A DNA stretch of 64,000 nt from the NCBI RefSeq assembly GCF_000284295.1, contig NC_017093.1, positions 8,680,001 through 8,744,000 on the forward strand, written 5' to 3'. Shown piece after piece: positions 1-9,060 of this stretch. The position numbers and the translations under genes were made by a program. A model generated the notes under the pieces. The model did not search any database. It was given only the letters and a program-made list of their open reading frames with translations, and had not been told where the DNA came from. Each line of letters begins with the position of its first letter. Position 1 is the stretch's first letter. Source of the stretch: Actinoplanes missouriensis 431. Its GTDB lineage: Bacteria; Actinomycetota; Actinomycetes; Mycobacteriales; Micromonosporaceae.

Positions 1-1
1 C

Positions 2-1084
2 TACGACGACTACAACTGGGCGCCGTCGGACCCTCCGCCGCCCCGCGGCCCGGGCGGTTCCGGTGGTGGCAGCCCCTACAAGGGGCGGCGCCCGCGTCCG
101 CGCTGGAAGCGGATCGCTCTGATCGTCGGCGTCGTGGTGCTGATCCTCGCCGTGATCGCCGGCGTCTCGGCGTACGGCTACTTCAACGGCCTGGACAACA
201 ACCTCAAGCGCACCGACGCGTTCTCCGAGATCACCGCCGACCGCCCGGCCAAGACCGTCGAGGGCGCGTTCAACATCCTGCTGGTCGGCAGCGACTCACG
301 AGACCCGGACGCGAAACAGGACCAGAAGAACGCCTGGCGCGCCGACACGCTGATGATCATGCACGTGCCGGCCGACCACAAGTCCGCCCAACTCGTCTCG
401 ATCCCGCGTGACCTGTGGGTCCAGATCCCGAGCGGCAACAACGAGCCGTGCACCTCGGGCAGCCGGGCCAAGATCAACGCAGCTTTCGCGTTCGGCGGCA
501 TCCCGCGCGCTGTGCGGACCGTCGAGTGCATGACCGACGTGCGCATCGACCACGTCATGGCGATCGACTTCGGCGGTTTCAAGGAGGTCACCGACGCGAT
601 CGGCGGCGTCGACCTGAAGGTCGACCAGACCATCACGTCGATCCACAAGCCGTACCGGAAGTTCACCAAGGGCATGATGCACATGGACGGCGCCCAGGCG
701 CTGGACTGGGTGCGTCAGCGCAAGCAGTTCGCCCGCGGCGACTTCGCCCGCATGCAGCACCAGCAGGAGTTCCTGAAAGCGATCATGGACAAGGCGGCGA
801 GCAGCGGCACGCTGACCAGCCCCACCAAGCTGGACGCCTTCCTGGACTCGGTGTCGGCCGCGGTCACCGTCGACGAGACCTTCTCGCTGAAGGACATGGC
901 GCTGCAGTTCCGGAGCCTGCGCGGCGAGAACCTGACGTTCCTCACCAGCCCGAACAAGGGCAGTGACACGATCAGCGGCCAGTCCGTGGTGGTCTCCGAC
1001 CGGGAGAAGGCGATCACGCTCTACAAGGCGATGGCCGAGGACAAGATGGCGGAGTGGATGGCCGCAAACCCGACAAAGAAGTAG
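2..1084 (+). CDS. LytR-CpsA-Psr (LCP) family protein, 5' end missing
   Basis: LCP enzymes act at the outer membrane face and transfer polyprenyl-linked glycopolymers to peptidoglycan. The frame is already open at the first bases of the window (a Gly/Pro/Arg-rich stretch, then WKRIALIVGVVVLILAVIAG as a membrane segment), so the true start lies upstream. The GTG at 134 sits inside that membrane helix and is not a plausible start. The extracellular LCP domain shows the expected blocks: RADTLMIMHVPADHK followed by SIPRD, then FGGFKEVTDAIGGVDL, and the Arg-rich WVRQRKQFARGDFARMQHQQ. A second LCP gene follows after 107 bp, so this is a tandem pair. Which glycopolymer it attaches cannot be told. Confidence 0.9.
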   Translation, partial: YDDYNWAPSDPPPPRGPGGSGGGSPYKGRRPRPRWKRIALIVGVVVLILAVIAGVSAYGYFNGLDNNLKRTDAFSEITADRPAKTVEGAFNILLVGSDSRDPDAKQDQKNAWRADTLMIMHVPADHKSAQLVSIPRDLWVQIPSGNNEPCTSGSRAKINAAFAFGGIPRAVRTVECMTDVRIDHVMAIDFGGFKEVTDAIGGVDLKVDQTITSIHKPYRKFTKGMMHMDGAQALDWVRQRKQFARGDFARMQHQQEFLKAIMDKAASSGTLTSPTKLDAFLDSVSAAVTVDETFSLKDMALQFRSLRGENLTFLTSPNKGSDTISGQSVVVSDREKAITLYKAMAEDKMAEWMAANPTKK

Positions 1085-1191
1085 CTTTCCGCAGGCCGAC
1101 TTCATATTGAAACTTGCTAGATCTTTAGTTGGCCGCGAAGTGTCCGTAAGGTTATGCAGCCCTTCTTTCATTCAGCCACGGGGAGAGCTGC

Positions 1192-2379
1192 ATGACCATC
1201 ACGGCCGACCAGCCACCACCGTCACCGGAAATCGACGCTCTCCCCGACCCCGAGACCCCCGCCCCGGACGAGGGCAAACCCCGTGCGAAGAAGCAGCGAT
1301 CGCCGCTCTGGGCGCGACTCAGCGTCGCGTTCGGGACGGTGCTGCTGGTGGCGAGCGGGGGCGGTCTGGTCGGCGGGAAGGTTCTGATCAGCCAGACGAC
1401 CGACAGCATCGCTCTGGAGAACCTGACCGGCGACGCGAAGAAGACCGAGGCCGAGGGCGGCGGCGCCACCATCGAGGGCCCGATCGACATGCTGCTCATG
1501 GGCGTGGACGCCCGGGAGCGCTGGGCCGCGGACGAGCTGCGGTCCGACACGATCATCATCCTGCACATCCCGGCCAGCCACGACCAGGCGTACCTGATCT
1601 CCATCCCTCGTGACACCGAGGTCCAGGCGCCGGAGTTCGGGCCGAGCAAGTACGAAGGCGGCACGGTCAAGGCCACCGAGGCCTTCTACTGGGGCGCGCA
1701 GAACGGTGCCGGCTGGACCGGCGGAGCCCAGCTCCTCGCGAAAACCCTGAAGAACATGACGGGCATCAGCTTCGACGGTGCCGGGATCATCAACTTCGGC
1801 GGTTTCAAGAAGGTGATCGACCAGCTCGGCGGCGTCAAGATGTGCGTCGATCAGGAGGTCACCTCCAAGCACATGAAGCTGGTCGGCGGCGAGCCGATGT
1901 GGCTGGCCGACGCCCGCAAGACCGGCAAGCCGATGAAGGACGTCGTGCACAAGGTCGGCTGCAAGGAGATGGAGGGCTGGGAGGCGCTCGACTACGCCCG
2001 CCAGCGCTACGGTCTCAAGAACGGCGACTACGACCGGCAGCGTCACCAGCAGCAGCTGATCAAGGCGATGGCGAAGAAGGCCGCCGGCAGCGGCATCCTC
2101 AGCAACCCGCTCAAGATCGGCTCGATCATCCAGTCGGCGGGCGAGGCGCTCGTGATGGACGTCGGCGACATCGAGCTCACCGACTTCGTCCTCGGTCTCT
2201 CCGGCGTCGCGGCGAACGACATGGTGCTGCTGCGGACCAACAACGGCACCTTCTCCGGCAACGGGAACGGCCGTGAGGTGCTCAACGAGAAGAGCAAGGA
2301 GATGTTCCAGGCGGTCAAGAACGACAACCTGGCGCAGTTCGTTCTCGACAACCCGGACGTCGTCGCATCCGAGAAGTGA
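1192..2379 (+). CDS. LytR-CpsA-Psr (LCP) family protein
   Basis: Second LCP-type glycopolymer transferase, 395 aa. It has a Pro-rich cytoplasmic N-terminus (residues 1-40), one membrane helix (about 43-64) and an extracellular LCP domain (about 95-310). Visible family blocks are RSDTIIILHIPASH, SIPRDTEV, FGGFKKVIDQLGGV and YARQRYGLKNGDYDRQRHQQ; the Arg/Asp residues in these bind the pyrophosphate of the lipid donor in studied LCP proteins. Two extra cysteines (KMCVD and VGCKEM) are absent from the upstream paralogue and could form a disulfide. The ATG is preceded by GGGGAGAG with good spacing. It probably arose by duplication of its neighbour and may be cotranscribed with it. Confidence 0.92.
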   Translation: MTITADQPPPSPEIDALPDPETPAPDEGKPRAKKQRSPLWARLSVAFGTVLLVASGGGLVGGKVLISQTTDSIALENLTGDAKKTEAEGGGATIEGPIDMLLMGVDARERWAADELRSDTIIILHIPASHDQAYLISIPRDTEVQAPEFGPSKYEGGTVKATEAFYWGAQNGAGWTGGAQLLAKTLKNMTGISFDGAGIINFGGFKKVIDQLGGVKMCVDQEVTSKHMKLVGGEPMWLADARKTGKPMKDVVHKVGCKEMEGWEALDYARQRYGLKNGDYDRQRHQQQLIKAMAKKAAGSGILSNPLKIGSIIQSAGEALVMDVGDIELTDFVLGLSGVAANDMVLLRTNNGTFSGNGNGREVLNEKSKEMFQAVKNDNLAQFVLDNPDVVASEK

Positions 2380-2397
2380 ACACGTACGCTGAGTCCC

Positions 2398-2733
2398 GTG
2401 TTCGGACCACAAGTACCCAGCATCACTCCTGACCAGGTCGAGCCTGGCGCCTACCTGCTCGACGTGCGCGAGCCCGACGAGTGGACGGCCGGGCACGCCC
2501 CCGGCGCCCACCACCTGCCCATGATGGAGGTGCCCGCCCGGATGGCCGAGGTGCCGACCGAGGGCGAAGTGGTGGTCGTCTGCCGGGCCGGCGGGCGCTC
2601 CGGGCAGGTCGTCGCCTACCTGATGAACAACGGGTGGGACAACCTGCGCAACCTCGACGGCGGCATGCAGGCCTGGGCGGCCGCCGGGCGTGACGTGGTC
2701 AGTGAGAACGGACAGCCCGCCCGCGTCATCTGA
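2398..2733 (+). CDS. Rhodanese-like domain protein
   Basis: Single-domain rhodanese of 111 aa, the PspE/GlpE size class, predicted cytoplasmic. The active-site loop CRAGGRSG carries the catalytic Cys62 that would hold a persulfide in sulfur transfer. The N-terminal LLDVREPDEWTAGHAPGAHH block and the C-terminal LDGGMQAW block are classic for the family. The GTG start lies 18 bp after the LCP stop. The sulfur acceptor is unknown; molybdenum cofactor genes needing sulfur transfer occur elsewhere in the window but are not adjacent. Confidence 0.9.
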   Translation: MFGPQVPSITPDQVEPGAYLLDVREPDEWTAGHAPGAHHLPMMEVPARMAEVPTEGEVVVVCRAGGRSGQVVAYLMNNGWDNLRNLDGGMQAWAAAGRDVVSENGQPARVI

Positions 2734-2747
2734 GACCTCCGCGCGCC

Positions 2748-3542
2748 ATGTCCGCCGACACCTACCGTCCGCTCGTCTTCGCCCACCGCGGCGGAGCGGA
2801 CGCCCTGCCCGAGCACACGCTCGGGGCGTACCTGCGCGCGCTCGACGAGGGTGCGGACGGGTTGGAGTGCGATGTCCGGCTCACCCGTGACGGCCACCTC
2901 GTCTGCGTGCACGACGGGCGGCTGGACCGGACCAGCAACGGCCACGGCCGGGTCAGCAACAAGACCCTCGCCGAGCTGGACGCGCTGAACTTCGGCTCCT
3001 GGCACCCCGGCTATCCCGCCGACGAGGAGCTGCCGGACCTGTCCCGGCTGCTCACGCTGGAACGGCTGTTGGACGCGCTGCTCTCCAGTGGGCGCCGGGT
3101 CCGGCTGCTGATCGAGACGAAACACCCCTCCCGGTACGGGGCCGAGGTGGAGCGCCGCCTGGTCCGGATGCTGCGGCACTACGGGCTGGCGGAGCCCAAG
3201 CCGGAAGACCCCGTACAGGTGACCGTGATGTCTTTCGCCGCTCTGGCGCTGCGCCGGATCCGCGCTCAGGCGCCCGCCCTGCCACGGGTCTATCTGATGG
3301 AGTTCGTGCCACCCGGGGTCGGCCGGGGCCGGCTGCCGTTCGGGGCGGGCGCGGCCGGGCCGGGCGTCGACCTGATCCGGGCCCGGCCCGGTCTGCTGCC
3401 GGCGATCCGGGCGGCCGGCCATCAGACGTACGTCTGGACCGTGAACCAGCCGGCGGACCTCGACCTCGTCCTCGCACACCGGGTGGACGGGGTGATCACC
3501 GACCGTCCCCGCTTCGTGCTGGACCGCCTCGAAGAGATGTGA
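2748..3542 (+). CDS. Glycerophosphodiester phosphodiesterase
   Basis: GDPD-family enzyme, 264 aa, hydrolysing glycerophosphodiesters to glycerol-3-phosphate and an alcohol. The TIM-barrel signature is present: FAHRGGADALPEHTLGAY with the catalytic His and metal-binding Glu, then ECDVRLTRDGHLVCVHD with the second catalytic His. The end of the domain reads VWTVNQPADLDLVLAHRVDGVITDRP, as usual. No signal peptide is seen, so it is probably cytoplasmic. It starts 14 bp after the rhodanese gene and may share its transcript. Confidence 0.93.
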   Translation: MSADTYRPLVFAHRGGADALPEHTLGAYLRALDEGADGLECDVRLTRDGHLVCVHDGRLDRTSNGHGRVSNKTLAELDALNFGSWHPGYPADEELPDLSRLLTLERLLDALLSSGRRVRLLIETKHPSRYGAEVERRLVRMLRHYGLAEPKPEDPVQVTVMSFAALALRRIRAQAPALPRVYLMEFVPPGVGRGRLPFGAGAAGPGVDLIRARPGLLPAIRAAGHQTYVWTVNQPADLDLVLAHRVDGVITDRPRFVLDRLEEM

Positions 3543-3626
3543 CCTACGACACGGAGGACGTGTCAAAGCCAGGATCCGCTTAGGTTCGTCTGCCCAAATC
3601 CCGGTGGGCGAGGCACACTCGCAGAC

Positions 3627-4790
3627 ATGCCGGACCGTCCCGACTACGTAACACTGACCCGGGGTCAGATCGCGGTCCTCGGCCGTGTCGACGCGGGCGA
3701 GGCGGGCCTGTCAGTGCTCCAGCAGGTCGTCCAGCTCGCCCAGGACGCGCTCGGTGGCCGCGGCGCCGGCTTCGCCGAGTACGCGCCGGGCCACGGCCGG
3801 ATCATCGCGGCCACAGGTGTCTGCGAGCCGGCGATCGGCCGCCGCGTGGACCAGCCGTTCACCCTCGATTCGGTCAACAACGCGTTCACACATCAGATCG
3901 AGGGCGGCAGCCTGCGCCACATGCTCGGCGCGCGATGCGAGGCGGACGGGGCCGTGGCCGGTTCCCTGCATGTCTACTTCGACGACCCTCTCCCCGGCGG
4001 CGGCACCGAGCACCACGCCGTCCTGGAGCTGCTCGCCGGCCATCTGGGCCGGCTCTACGGCATGCGTTCCGGCCTGCCGGTGCACCCGGAGCCCGCACCC
4101 GACGCCGACCGGCGTCAGGAGGACCGCGACCTCTGGGTCGCGGTCACCAGCCACGAGCTGCGGACCCCGGTCACCGTCATCAAGGGGTACGCGGACACAC
4201 TCACCAACCACTGGGACACGCTCGGCGAGCCGGGCCGGCGGGAAGCCGTCCGCATCATCGGCACCCGCGCCGGCGAGCTGGCCCGCCTGCTCGACCGCCT
4301 GCTCTCCGCCACCACCGACGACGGCTCGGTCGGCGCCACGCCCGCCGGCCCGTTCGACCTGGCCGAGGCGCTGCGCGAGGCGGCCGGCGAGCTGCCCGGT
4401 GCGCTGCGCCAGCGGGTCCACTTCGGGGAGCTGCCACCGGACCTGCCGAAAGCGTTCGGCAACCGGGACTCGATCACCACGATCCTGACCGAGCTCGCCA
4501 CCAACGCCGAGCGCAACTCGGACCCCGGCACCCTGATCGAGGTCTGCGCCGGCATCGACGACGACACCCTCCGGTTCCGGGTCTCCGACCGGGGCATCGG
4601 CATCGCCCCGGAGCATGTGGAGCGCGCCTTCGAGCGCTACTGGCAGGCCGCCGACGGCCGCCGGCCACCCGGTGCCGGGCTCGGCCTCTACCTGGTCCGC
4701 CGGCTCGTCGAGCGGCAGAGCGGCTGGGTCTCGCTGCGGCCGAGGGAGAACGGCGGCACCGTCGCCGAGGTTCGCCTGCCCCGCGCCTGA
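3627..4790 (+). CDS. Sensor histidine kinase with N-terminal GAF-like domain
   Basis: Cytoplasmic histidine kinase, 387 aa, with no membrane segment. Residues 1-150 look like a GAF-type sensory domain. The dimerisation/phosphoacceptor helix carries SHELRTPVTVIKGYADTL with His176 as the likely phosphorylation site. The ATPase domain follows with the N box TELATNAERN, G1 box DRGIGIAPEHVERAFERYW and G2 box GAGLGLYLVRRLVE. It ends with the usual GGTVAEVRLP. No response regulator is adjacent, so it is an orphan kinase and its partner and signal are unknown. Confidence 0.92.
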   Translation: MPDRPDYVTLTRGQIAVLGRVDAGEAGLSVLQQVVQLAQDALGGRGAGFAEYAPGHGRIIAATGVCEPAIGRRVDQPFTLDSVNNAFTHQIEGGSLRHMLGARCEADGAVAGSLHVYFDDPLPGGGTEHHAVLELLAGHLGRLYGMRSGLPVHPEPAPDADRRQEDRDLWVAVTSHELRTPVTVIKGYADTLTNHWDTLGEPGRREAVRIIGTRAGELARLLDRLLSATTDDGSVGATPAGPFDLAEALREAAGELPGALRQRVHFGELPPDLPKAFGNRDSITTILTELATNAERNSDPGTLIEVCAGIDDDTLRFRVSDRGIGIAPEHVERAFERYWQAADGRRPPGAGLGLYLVRRLVERQSGWVSLRPRENGGTVAEVRLPRA

Positions 4791-4860
4791 CCAGCCCGTT
4801 CCCGACACGGGGTGGCCCGCGTCACCGGTTCCCGGTGTCCACCGCCTACGCTGGTTCCTC

Positions 4861-5736
4861 GTGAGCAAGCGTCGGAAGTCCCGCGAAACCGCACCGAAGA
4901 CCAAGCTTCGCGACATCTTCGTCGCCCGCCCCTTCGAGGGCCTGGTGGACGAGCCGGAGTGGGTCGCGCTGCGTGAACTGGTGCCGGCCGCCTCCGCGCC
5001 GCTGACCCTCAAGCCCGAAATCATCGAGGAGTACGGCGACCGCCCGGTCACCCTCTCCACGGTGCTGCCGATGGCCTGGCCGGCGATGACCCGCCGCGAC
5101 GGGCGCGTCTTCATCGGTCTGCAGCGCCACGTCCAGTCCGGTGACGTCTCCCGCGACCTGGCCGTGGCGATCCTCAGCGCGCTGCGGACCAAGCCCGGCG
5201 ACACGGTCGCCGTCCCTGCGCTGCCCGGCGAGGGCCCGCGCCTGCAGGACGTGCTCGTCGACGGCCCGCTCGAGATCACCCTGCACGAGGGCTTCGAGTA
5301 CTGGCTGGACGCCGAGCAGGCGCAGGACGCCACCGTGAAGGCCTCCCTCGAACGGGCGAACGCCTCGATCTACCCGACCGTGCGCCTGGCCGCCGCGAAA
5401 GCCGCCTACTGGTGCCGGGTCGCGCCGGACAAGAGCCACATCCGCTGGGTGCTGCCCGAGCCGGAGGACAAGGCGCTGGACGCGCTGGCCCGGCTCTCCG
5501 CGGCCGGTGAGCTCCTGCTCGGCGAGGACACCAAGTTCGCCGGGATGTTCCGCGCGCACGGGGTGCTCGTCCCGGTCTGGGACCTTCCCGGCGAGCCGGA
5601 GGGCGCAGACTGGGAGGCGGCGCTGGCCGACTTCGCGAAGCGCTACGCCGACACCCTCGCGGCGGACGAACCGCTCGACGCCGCAGCACGCCGCGCGAAG
5701 CAGGGCTTGATCGGCCGCCAGCTCACCCTCCGCTGA
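4861..5736 (+). CDS. DUF5926 family protein
   Basis: Conserved actinobacterial protein of 291 aa, recognised as DUF5926; the function is not established. It starts with a Lys/Arg-rich segment (VSKRRKSRETAPKTKLRD), continues through a globular region with IFVARPFEGLVDEPEWVALRELVPAASAPL, and has no signal peptide or membrane helix. The frame is open further upstream to 4615, but that part overlaps the histidine kinase gene. The GTG at 4861 gives the basic N-terminus expected for the family and clears the overlap. It is convergent with the arginine deiminase gene. Confidence 0.85.
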   Translation: MSKRRKSRETAPKTKLRDIFVARPFEGLVDEPEWVALRELVPAASAPLTLKPEIIEEYGDRPVTLSTVLPMAWPAMTRRDGRVFIGLQRHVQSGDVSRDLAVAILSALRTKPGDTVAVPALPGEGPRLQDVLVDGPLEITLHEGFEYWLDAEQAQDATVKASLERANASIYPTVRLAAAKAAYWCRVAPDKSHIRWVLPEPEDKALDALARLSAAGELLLGEDTKFAGMFRAHGVLVPVWDLPGEPEGADWEAALADFAKRYADTLAADEPLDAAARRAKQGLIGRQLTLR

Positions 5737-5786
5737 CCGCGGCGTGGGCGGCGCGGCGTGGGCGAGACGTGCGGGCGGCGCTGGGG

Positions 5787-6992
5787 TTACGGGTGATTTG
5801 GGGGAACTAGCGGATCGCGCGTGATCGGGCAGCTCATGCACCGCGGCCCGCCCCGGCCGCTGCCCAACTCCGAGCCGCTGATCCGGATCACCTCGATGCC
5901 GGCCCGTTCCAACTGCGCGTTCGTCTCGACATTTCGCTCATATGCCACGCACAGCCGGGGTGCCAGCGCGAGTGTGTTGTTCCCGTCGTCCCACTGCTCC
6001 CGCTCGGCCGTGACCGGGTCCAGGCCGGTGTCGATGATCCGCAGATGGTCCAGCCCCATCGCCTCGGCCGCCGCCTCCAGGAACGGCCGGGGCGCCCGCA
6101 CCGCAAGCTCCTCGCCGAGACCCGCGGTGATCGTCCAGGCGACCAGGGAACCGGCGACGTTGGGGTACATCACCACGGCGTCCACGTCGACCATCGTGCA
6201 GACCGTGTCGAGGTGCATGGTGGCGCGTTCCTGGGCGATCGGCACGGCCAGCACGGTGTGCGCGAGCCCGGTGGCCAGCACCCGGCGGGCGAGGCGCTCG
6301 GCACCGGCCGGTGTGGTGCGTTCACCGACGCCGATGGCGAGCACGCCGGGTGCCAGGATCAGCACGTCACCGCCCTCGACGTGTTCGAGCGCGGGCTCGT
6401 ACAGGAGATCCGTCCCGGCGAACCGCGGGTGATAGCGATAGATCGCGTGAGTGATCGTGGTCTCGCGGCGGCGGGCCGGCATGGCGAGGCTGGTCACCGC
6501 GACCCGGTCGCCCACCCAGAGGGAGGAATCCCTGGTGAAGAGCAGGTTGGGCAGTGGGTCGATGACGAATTCATGCCGGTCCATCATTTCGTAGACCAGG
6601 CCGCCCGCCCCCGGTTTGATCTCCTCATGGGCGAGACCCGCCATCAGGACGCCGGCCAGGCGGGCCGGTTCCAGATCCTGGAGGTACGAGGTGACGACCG
6701 CCCGCAGGGAATCGCCGAGCCGTGGATCGGCCAGCACGCCGGCGGTCAGCTCGTCACGGGCCTCGGTCACGGCGAGCGTCTCGGTCAGCAACGTTTCCAG
6801 ATACAACACCTCGACGCCACGGGACCGTAAGGCCTCGGCGAACGAGTCGTGCTCCTCTTGAGCGCGGCCCACCCACGGAATAGCGTCGAAGAGCAGGGAA
6901 TCGTTGTTACGTGGCGTCAGCCGGGCCAGCTCGGGACCGGGGCGATGCAGCAGGACGGTGCGCAGTGCGCTGACTTCACTGTCGACGTACAC
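5787..6992 (-). CDS. arcA: Arginine deiminase
   Basis: Cytoplasmic arginine deiminase, 401 aa, hydrolysing L-arginine to citrulline and ammonia. All active-site blocks are present: FTRDSS (substrate Asp), HVEGGDVL (Glu), TMHLDTVCTMVD (catalytic His and Asp) and the C-terminal GGPRCMSCPITRD with the nucleophilic Cys. Length matches the family. No ornithine carbamoyltransferase, carbamate kinase or arginine/ornithine antiporter is adjacent, so a complete ADI operon is not seen here; the gene stands alone. A second amidinohydrolase of the same superfamily lies at 17.3-18.1 kb. Confidence 0.96.
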   Translation of the reverse strand: MYVDSEVSALRTVLLHRPGPELARLTPRNNDSLLFDAIPWVGRAQEEHDSFAEALRSRGVEVLYLETLLTETLAVTEARDELTAGVLADPRLGDSLRAVVTSYLQDLEPARLAGVLMAGLAHEEIKPGAGGLVYEMMDRHEFVIDPLPNLLFTRDSSLWVGDRVAVTSLAMPARRRETTITHAIYRYHPRFAGTDLLYEPALEHVEGGDVLILAPGVLAIGVGERTTPAGAERLARRVLATGLAHTVLAVPIAQERATMHLDTVCTMVDVDAVVMYPNVAGSLVAWTITAGLGEELAVRAPRPFLEAAAEAMGLDHLRIIDTGLDPVTAEREQWDDGNNTLALAPRLCVAYERNVETNAQLERAGIEVIRISGSELGSGRGGPRCMSCPITRDPLVPPNHP

Positions 6993-7114
6993 ACGACCGA
7001 CGTTAGCCCGTACCGAGCGCGATCAGGCGGTGACGTTCTGACTAGATCTTGGGACGGTCATGCATCAAGCGGAGGACGACGATAACTTGGAAGGGTGCGA
7101 CGAGACTGCGGCAC

Positions 7115-7171
7115 TCAGGCGTACACATGCACCATCCGAAAGAAGATGTTGTCCGTGAATGCGGCATTCAT
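7115..7171 (-). CDS. Possible 18-residue small ORF
   Basis: In the divergent gap between arcA and the NERD-like gene, a minus-strand reading frame encodes MNAAFTDNIFFRMVHVYA. It is preceded by GAAGGA at about 6 nt, a plausible ribosome-binding site. Fourteen of 18 codons end in G or C, which is more coding-like than the surrounding unusually AT-rich sequence. An overlapping 36-codon frame (7065-7175) has only about half G/C third positions and includes a TTA codon, so it is the weaker candidate. There is no homology evidence; treat it as a candidate only. Confidence 0.25.
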   Translation of the reverse strand: MNAAFTDNIFFRMVHVYA

Positions 7172-7269
7172 CCATAGTCCTTCACCTTTCTTTCCCCTCT
7201 CCAGACCTGTTCCGTAGGCACACGAGCACGTACGGTAGTTGGAAAAGAGAGCCCAACTGACCTTTTGCC

Positions 7270-7274
7270 GGAGG
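7270..7274 (+). promoter_or_regulatory. Ribosome-binding site deciding the start of the NERD-like gene
   Basis: GGAGG lies 5 nt before the GTG at 7280. The in-frame TTG at 7265 lies upstream of this site and has no comparable one, so GTG 7280 is chosen. Confidence 0.7.
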
Positions 7275-7279
7275 TCGCA

Positions 7280-8008
7280 GTGACTGTCTTCCCCGCCCGC
7301 CCCGCTCTGCCCGTCCCGTCCAGGCCCCTCACCGACCGCCCGTCGGCGCCTGCTGCCCTCGAGGCACCGCGTCTGACGCCGGTCGAGTGGGCGCGTCGTC
7401 GTCGCGCTGATCGTGACGCACGTCGCTTGGAGGCCGCCGGGGCGCGCGCACTCACCCGACTCGACCGCCTCGGGCCGAACTGGCACATCGTGGACTGGCC
7501 GCGCACCGACGTCATGCAGGCGTACGCCGAGCCTGACCCGACCGACGAGCGCGCCGGATTCCTCGCCATCGGCCCCGGTGGTGTCTATGCGGTGACCGTC
7601 GCCGACCACGGCCGGTCCCGTGTCCTGATCGCCGGTGACGTCGTCCAGATCAACGGCAAGCGCCCGGCGTACATCGCCGAGGCTCGCCGGGACGCTCGCC
7701 GGGCCGCCAAGGCGCTCTCCGCGGCCGTCGGCCTCAACGTTCCGGTGACCGCGGTTCTCGCGTTCGTCGGTTCCGGGGTGATCAGCGTCCACGGTCTGCC
7801 GAAAGACTGTCTCGTGGCCACCGACAAGGAGCTCGACCGCCTGCTGATCGCCGGCGGCGCGAAGATCTCCCCGGCTACCGCGAGCAAACTCTCAGCCGTC
7901 GCCCACCATCCGGGTACCTGGGCAAATGCCCCCTATCGGCCGGCCGGTGACTACCGTTGGTACAGCAACGGACAGACGGCCGCTGACAAGCGCCCCACCC
8001 GCCGGTAA
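7280..8008 (+). CDS. NERD-like (nuclease-related) domain protein
   Basis: Protein of 242 aa. The N-terminal 60 residues are Pro/Ala/Arg-rich, followed by a compact alpha/beta domain beginning GARALTRLDRLGPNWHIVDW and continuing ERAGFLAIGPGGVYAVTVADHGRSRVLI. The pattern of a hydrophobic strand, the D/E-x-x-F-L-x-I-G-P-G-G motif and then a basic Lys/Arg strand resembles NERD domains in the restriction-endonuclease fold. The usual D...E/Q-x-K catalytic signature is not clear, so nuclease activity is doubtful. No signal peptide. It stands alone between arcA and a PAS-type gene. Confidence 0.6.
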   Translation: MTVFPARPALPVPSRPLTDRPSAPAALEAPRLTPVEWARRRRADRDARRLEAAGARALTRLDRLGPNWHIVDWPRTDVMQAYAEPDPTDERAGFLAIGPGGVYAVTVADHGRSRVLIAGDVVQINGKRPAYIAEARRDARRAAKALSAAVGLNVPVTAVLAFVGSGVISVHGLPKDCLVATDKELDRLLIAGGAKISPATASKLSAVAHHPGTWANAPYRPAGDYRWYSNGQTAADKRPTRR

Positions 8009-8092
8009 CGTTTCTTGCTGACGCCGTCGACAGCCGGCACGCCTCACCACGAGGCGGCCGGCAGTCGCCGCGATTGATGCGAGGAGGAGCGG

Positions 8093-8545
8093 GTGGCGCA
8101 TGTTGAGCTCTCCCTCTCGGGAGCGTTCGTCCCCCAGGCTCGGACACCGGCCGAGGCCGAGTTCGTCACCAGCGTCGAGCGCTGGAGCGCGACGGTGTCC
8201 GTCGCCGACGAGCCGTGTCTGGTCATCGACAGCGGCGGCCTGATCCTTGCCGTCTCGCCGTCCGCCAGCGAGCTGCTCGGGCTGGGCAAGCCCGTCGAGG
8301 CGATGGGTCAGCGGCTCGGTTCCGCCCTGCGGCTGATCGACTTCACCGCGAGCGCGGGCCCGCTGGAGGAGCCGGAGGCGGAGAAGATCCCGCCGCTGCT
8401 CGCCGTGCGCAGCGAGAGCCTCGCGCGCGGGCTGCTGCGGGTGGCCGGCGAGCCGCCGCTGACGGTCGACGCGGTCTCGACGCCGCTGCGGACGGGCGAC
8501 CGGGTGGCCGGTTCGTTGACCTTCCTGTCCCCGGTACGATATTGA
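8093..8545 (+). CDS. PAS-like domain protein
   Basis: Small protein of 150 aa. Residues about 25-75 (VERWSATVSVADEPCLVIDSGGLILAVSPSASELLG) match the start of a PAS fold, and the end (STPLRTGDRVAGSLTFLSPV) fits the last PAS strands. There is no output domain, membrane helix or DNA-binding motif, so it may act as a stand-alone sensor or adaptor. The GTG start is preceded by GAGGAGGAG. Ligand and partner are unknown; the next gene encodes a stand-alone ACT-like domain. Confidence 0.6.
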   Translation: MAHVELSLSGAFVPQARTPAEAEFVTSVERWSATVSVADEPCLVIDSGGLILAVSPSASELLGLGKPVEAMGQRLGSALRLIDFTASAGPLEEPEAEKIPPLLAVRSESLARGLLRVAGEPPLTVDAVSTPLRTGDRVAGSLTFLSPVRY

Positions 8546-8628
8546 CGTCCCCTTTGTCCCCGAAGATGTGGCGTTTGACGCAGCTGAGGGGCATTGGTCG
8601 TTACACGCTCGCAACGTAGTCTGCCCTC

Positions 8629-9021
8629 ATGCTCGATCTAGACCTGTTACCGGGTGAGTACGCGGTGTGCCGGCTGCCGGCCGGCTCGACCCTGCCCGCC
8701 ACCCTGACCACGGGTCCGGACGACAAGAGTGTCATCTCGGTGACCTGGGGCGTCGACGAACTCTCGATCATCTGCCCGCAGGACCGGGTGCCGGACGGCG
8801 CGGTCGCCGACACCGCGTGGCGCTGCCTGCGGGTGACCGGGCTCGATCTGAACCTGACCATGACCGGGGTGCTCGCCTCACTGGTCGGCCCGCTCGCCGA
8901 CGCACGGGTCAACATCGTGACGTTCTCGACGTACGACACGGATTACCTGCTGGTCCCGTCCGTGCGGCTCACCGAGGCGGTCAACACGCTGACCTCGGTC
9001 GGCCACCGGATCGCCGGCTGA
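8629..9021 (+). CDS. ACT domain-containing protein
   Basis: Protein of 130 aa with paired ACT-like halves. The first reads LLPGEYAVCRLPAGSTLP with SVTWGVDELSIICPQD. The second reads GVLASLVGPLADARVNIVTFSTYDTDYLLV, the most diagnostic part. This CASTOR/ACT_7-like family is widespread in actinobacteria and usually binds amino acids; the ligand here is unknown. There is no catalytic domain, so a regulatory role is inferred. Prephenate dehydratase, an enzyme with its own ACT domain, lies two genes downstream, but no operon link is clear. Confidence 0.78.
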   Translation: MLDLDLLPGEYAVCRLPAGSTLPATLTTGPDDKSVISVTWGVDELSIICPQDRVPDGAVADTAWRCLRVTGLDLNLTMTGVLASLVGPLADARVNIVTFSTYDTDYLLVPSVRLTEAVNTLTSVGHRIAG

Positions 9022-9060
9022 CCCCTCGCCGGATGACTTCCCGGCTCCTACGATGAGCCG

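Noticed and set aside
4615..4860. N-terminal extension of the DUF5926 protein
   Set aside because: Overlaps the histidine kinase gene; translation is Ser/Pro/Arg-rich and not family-like.
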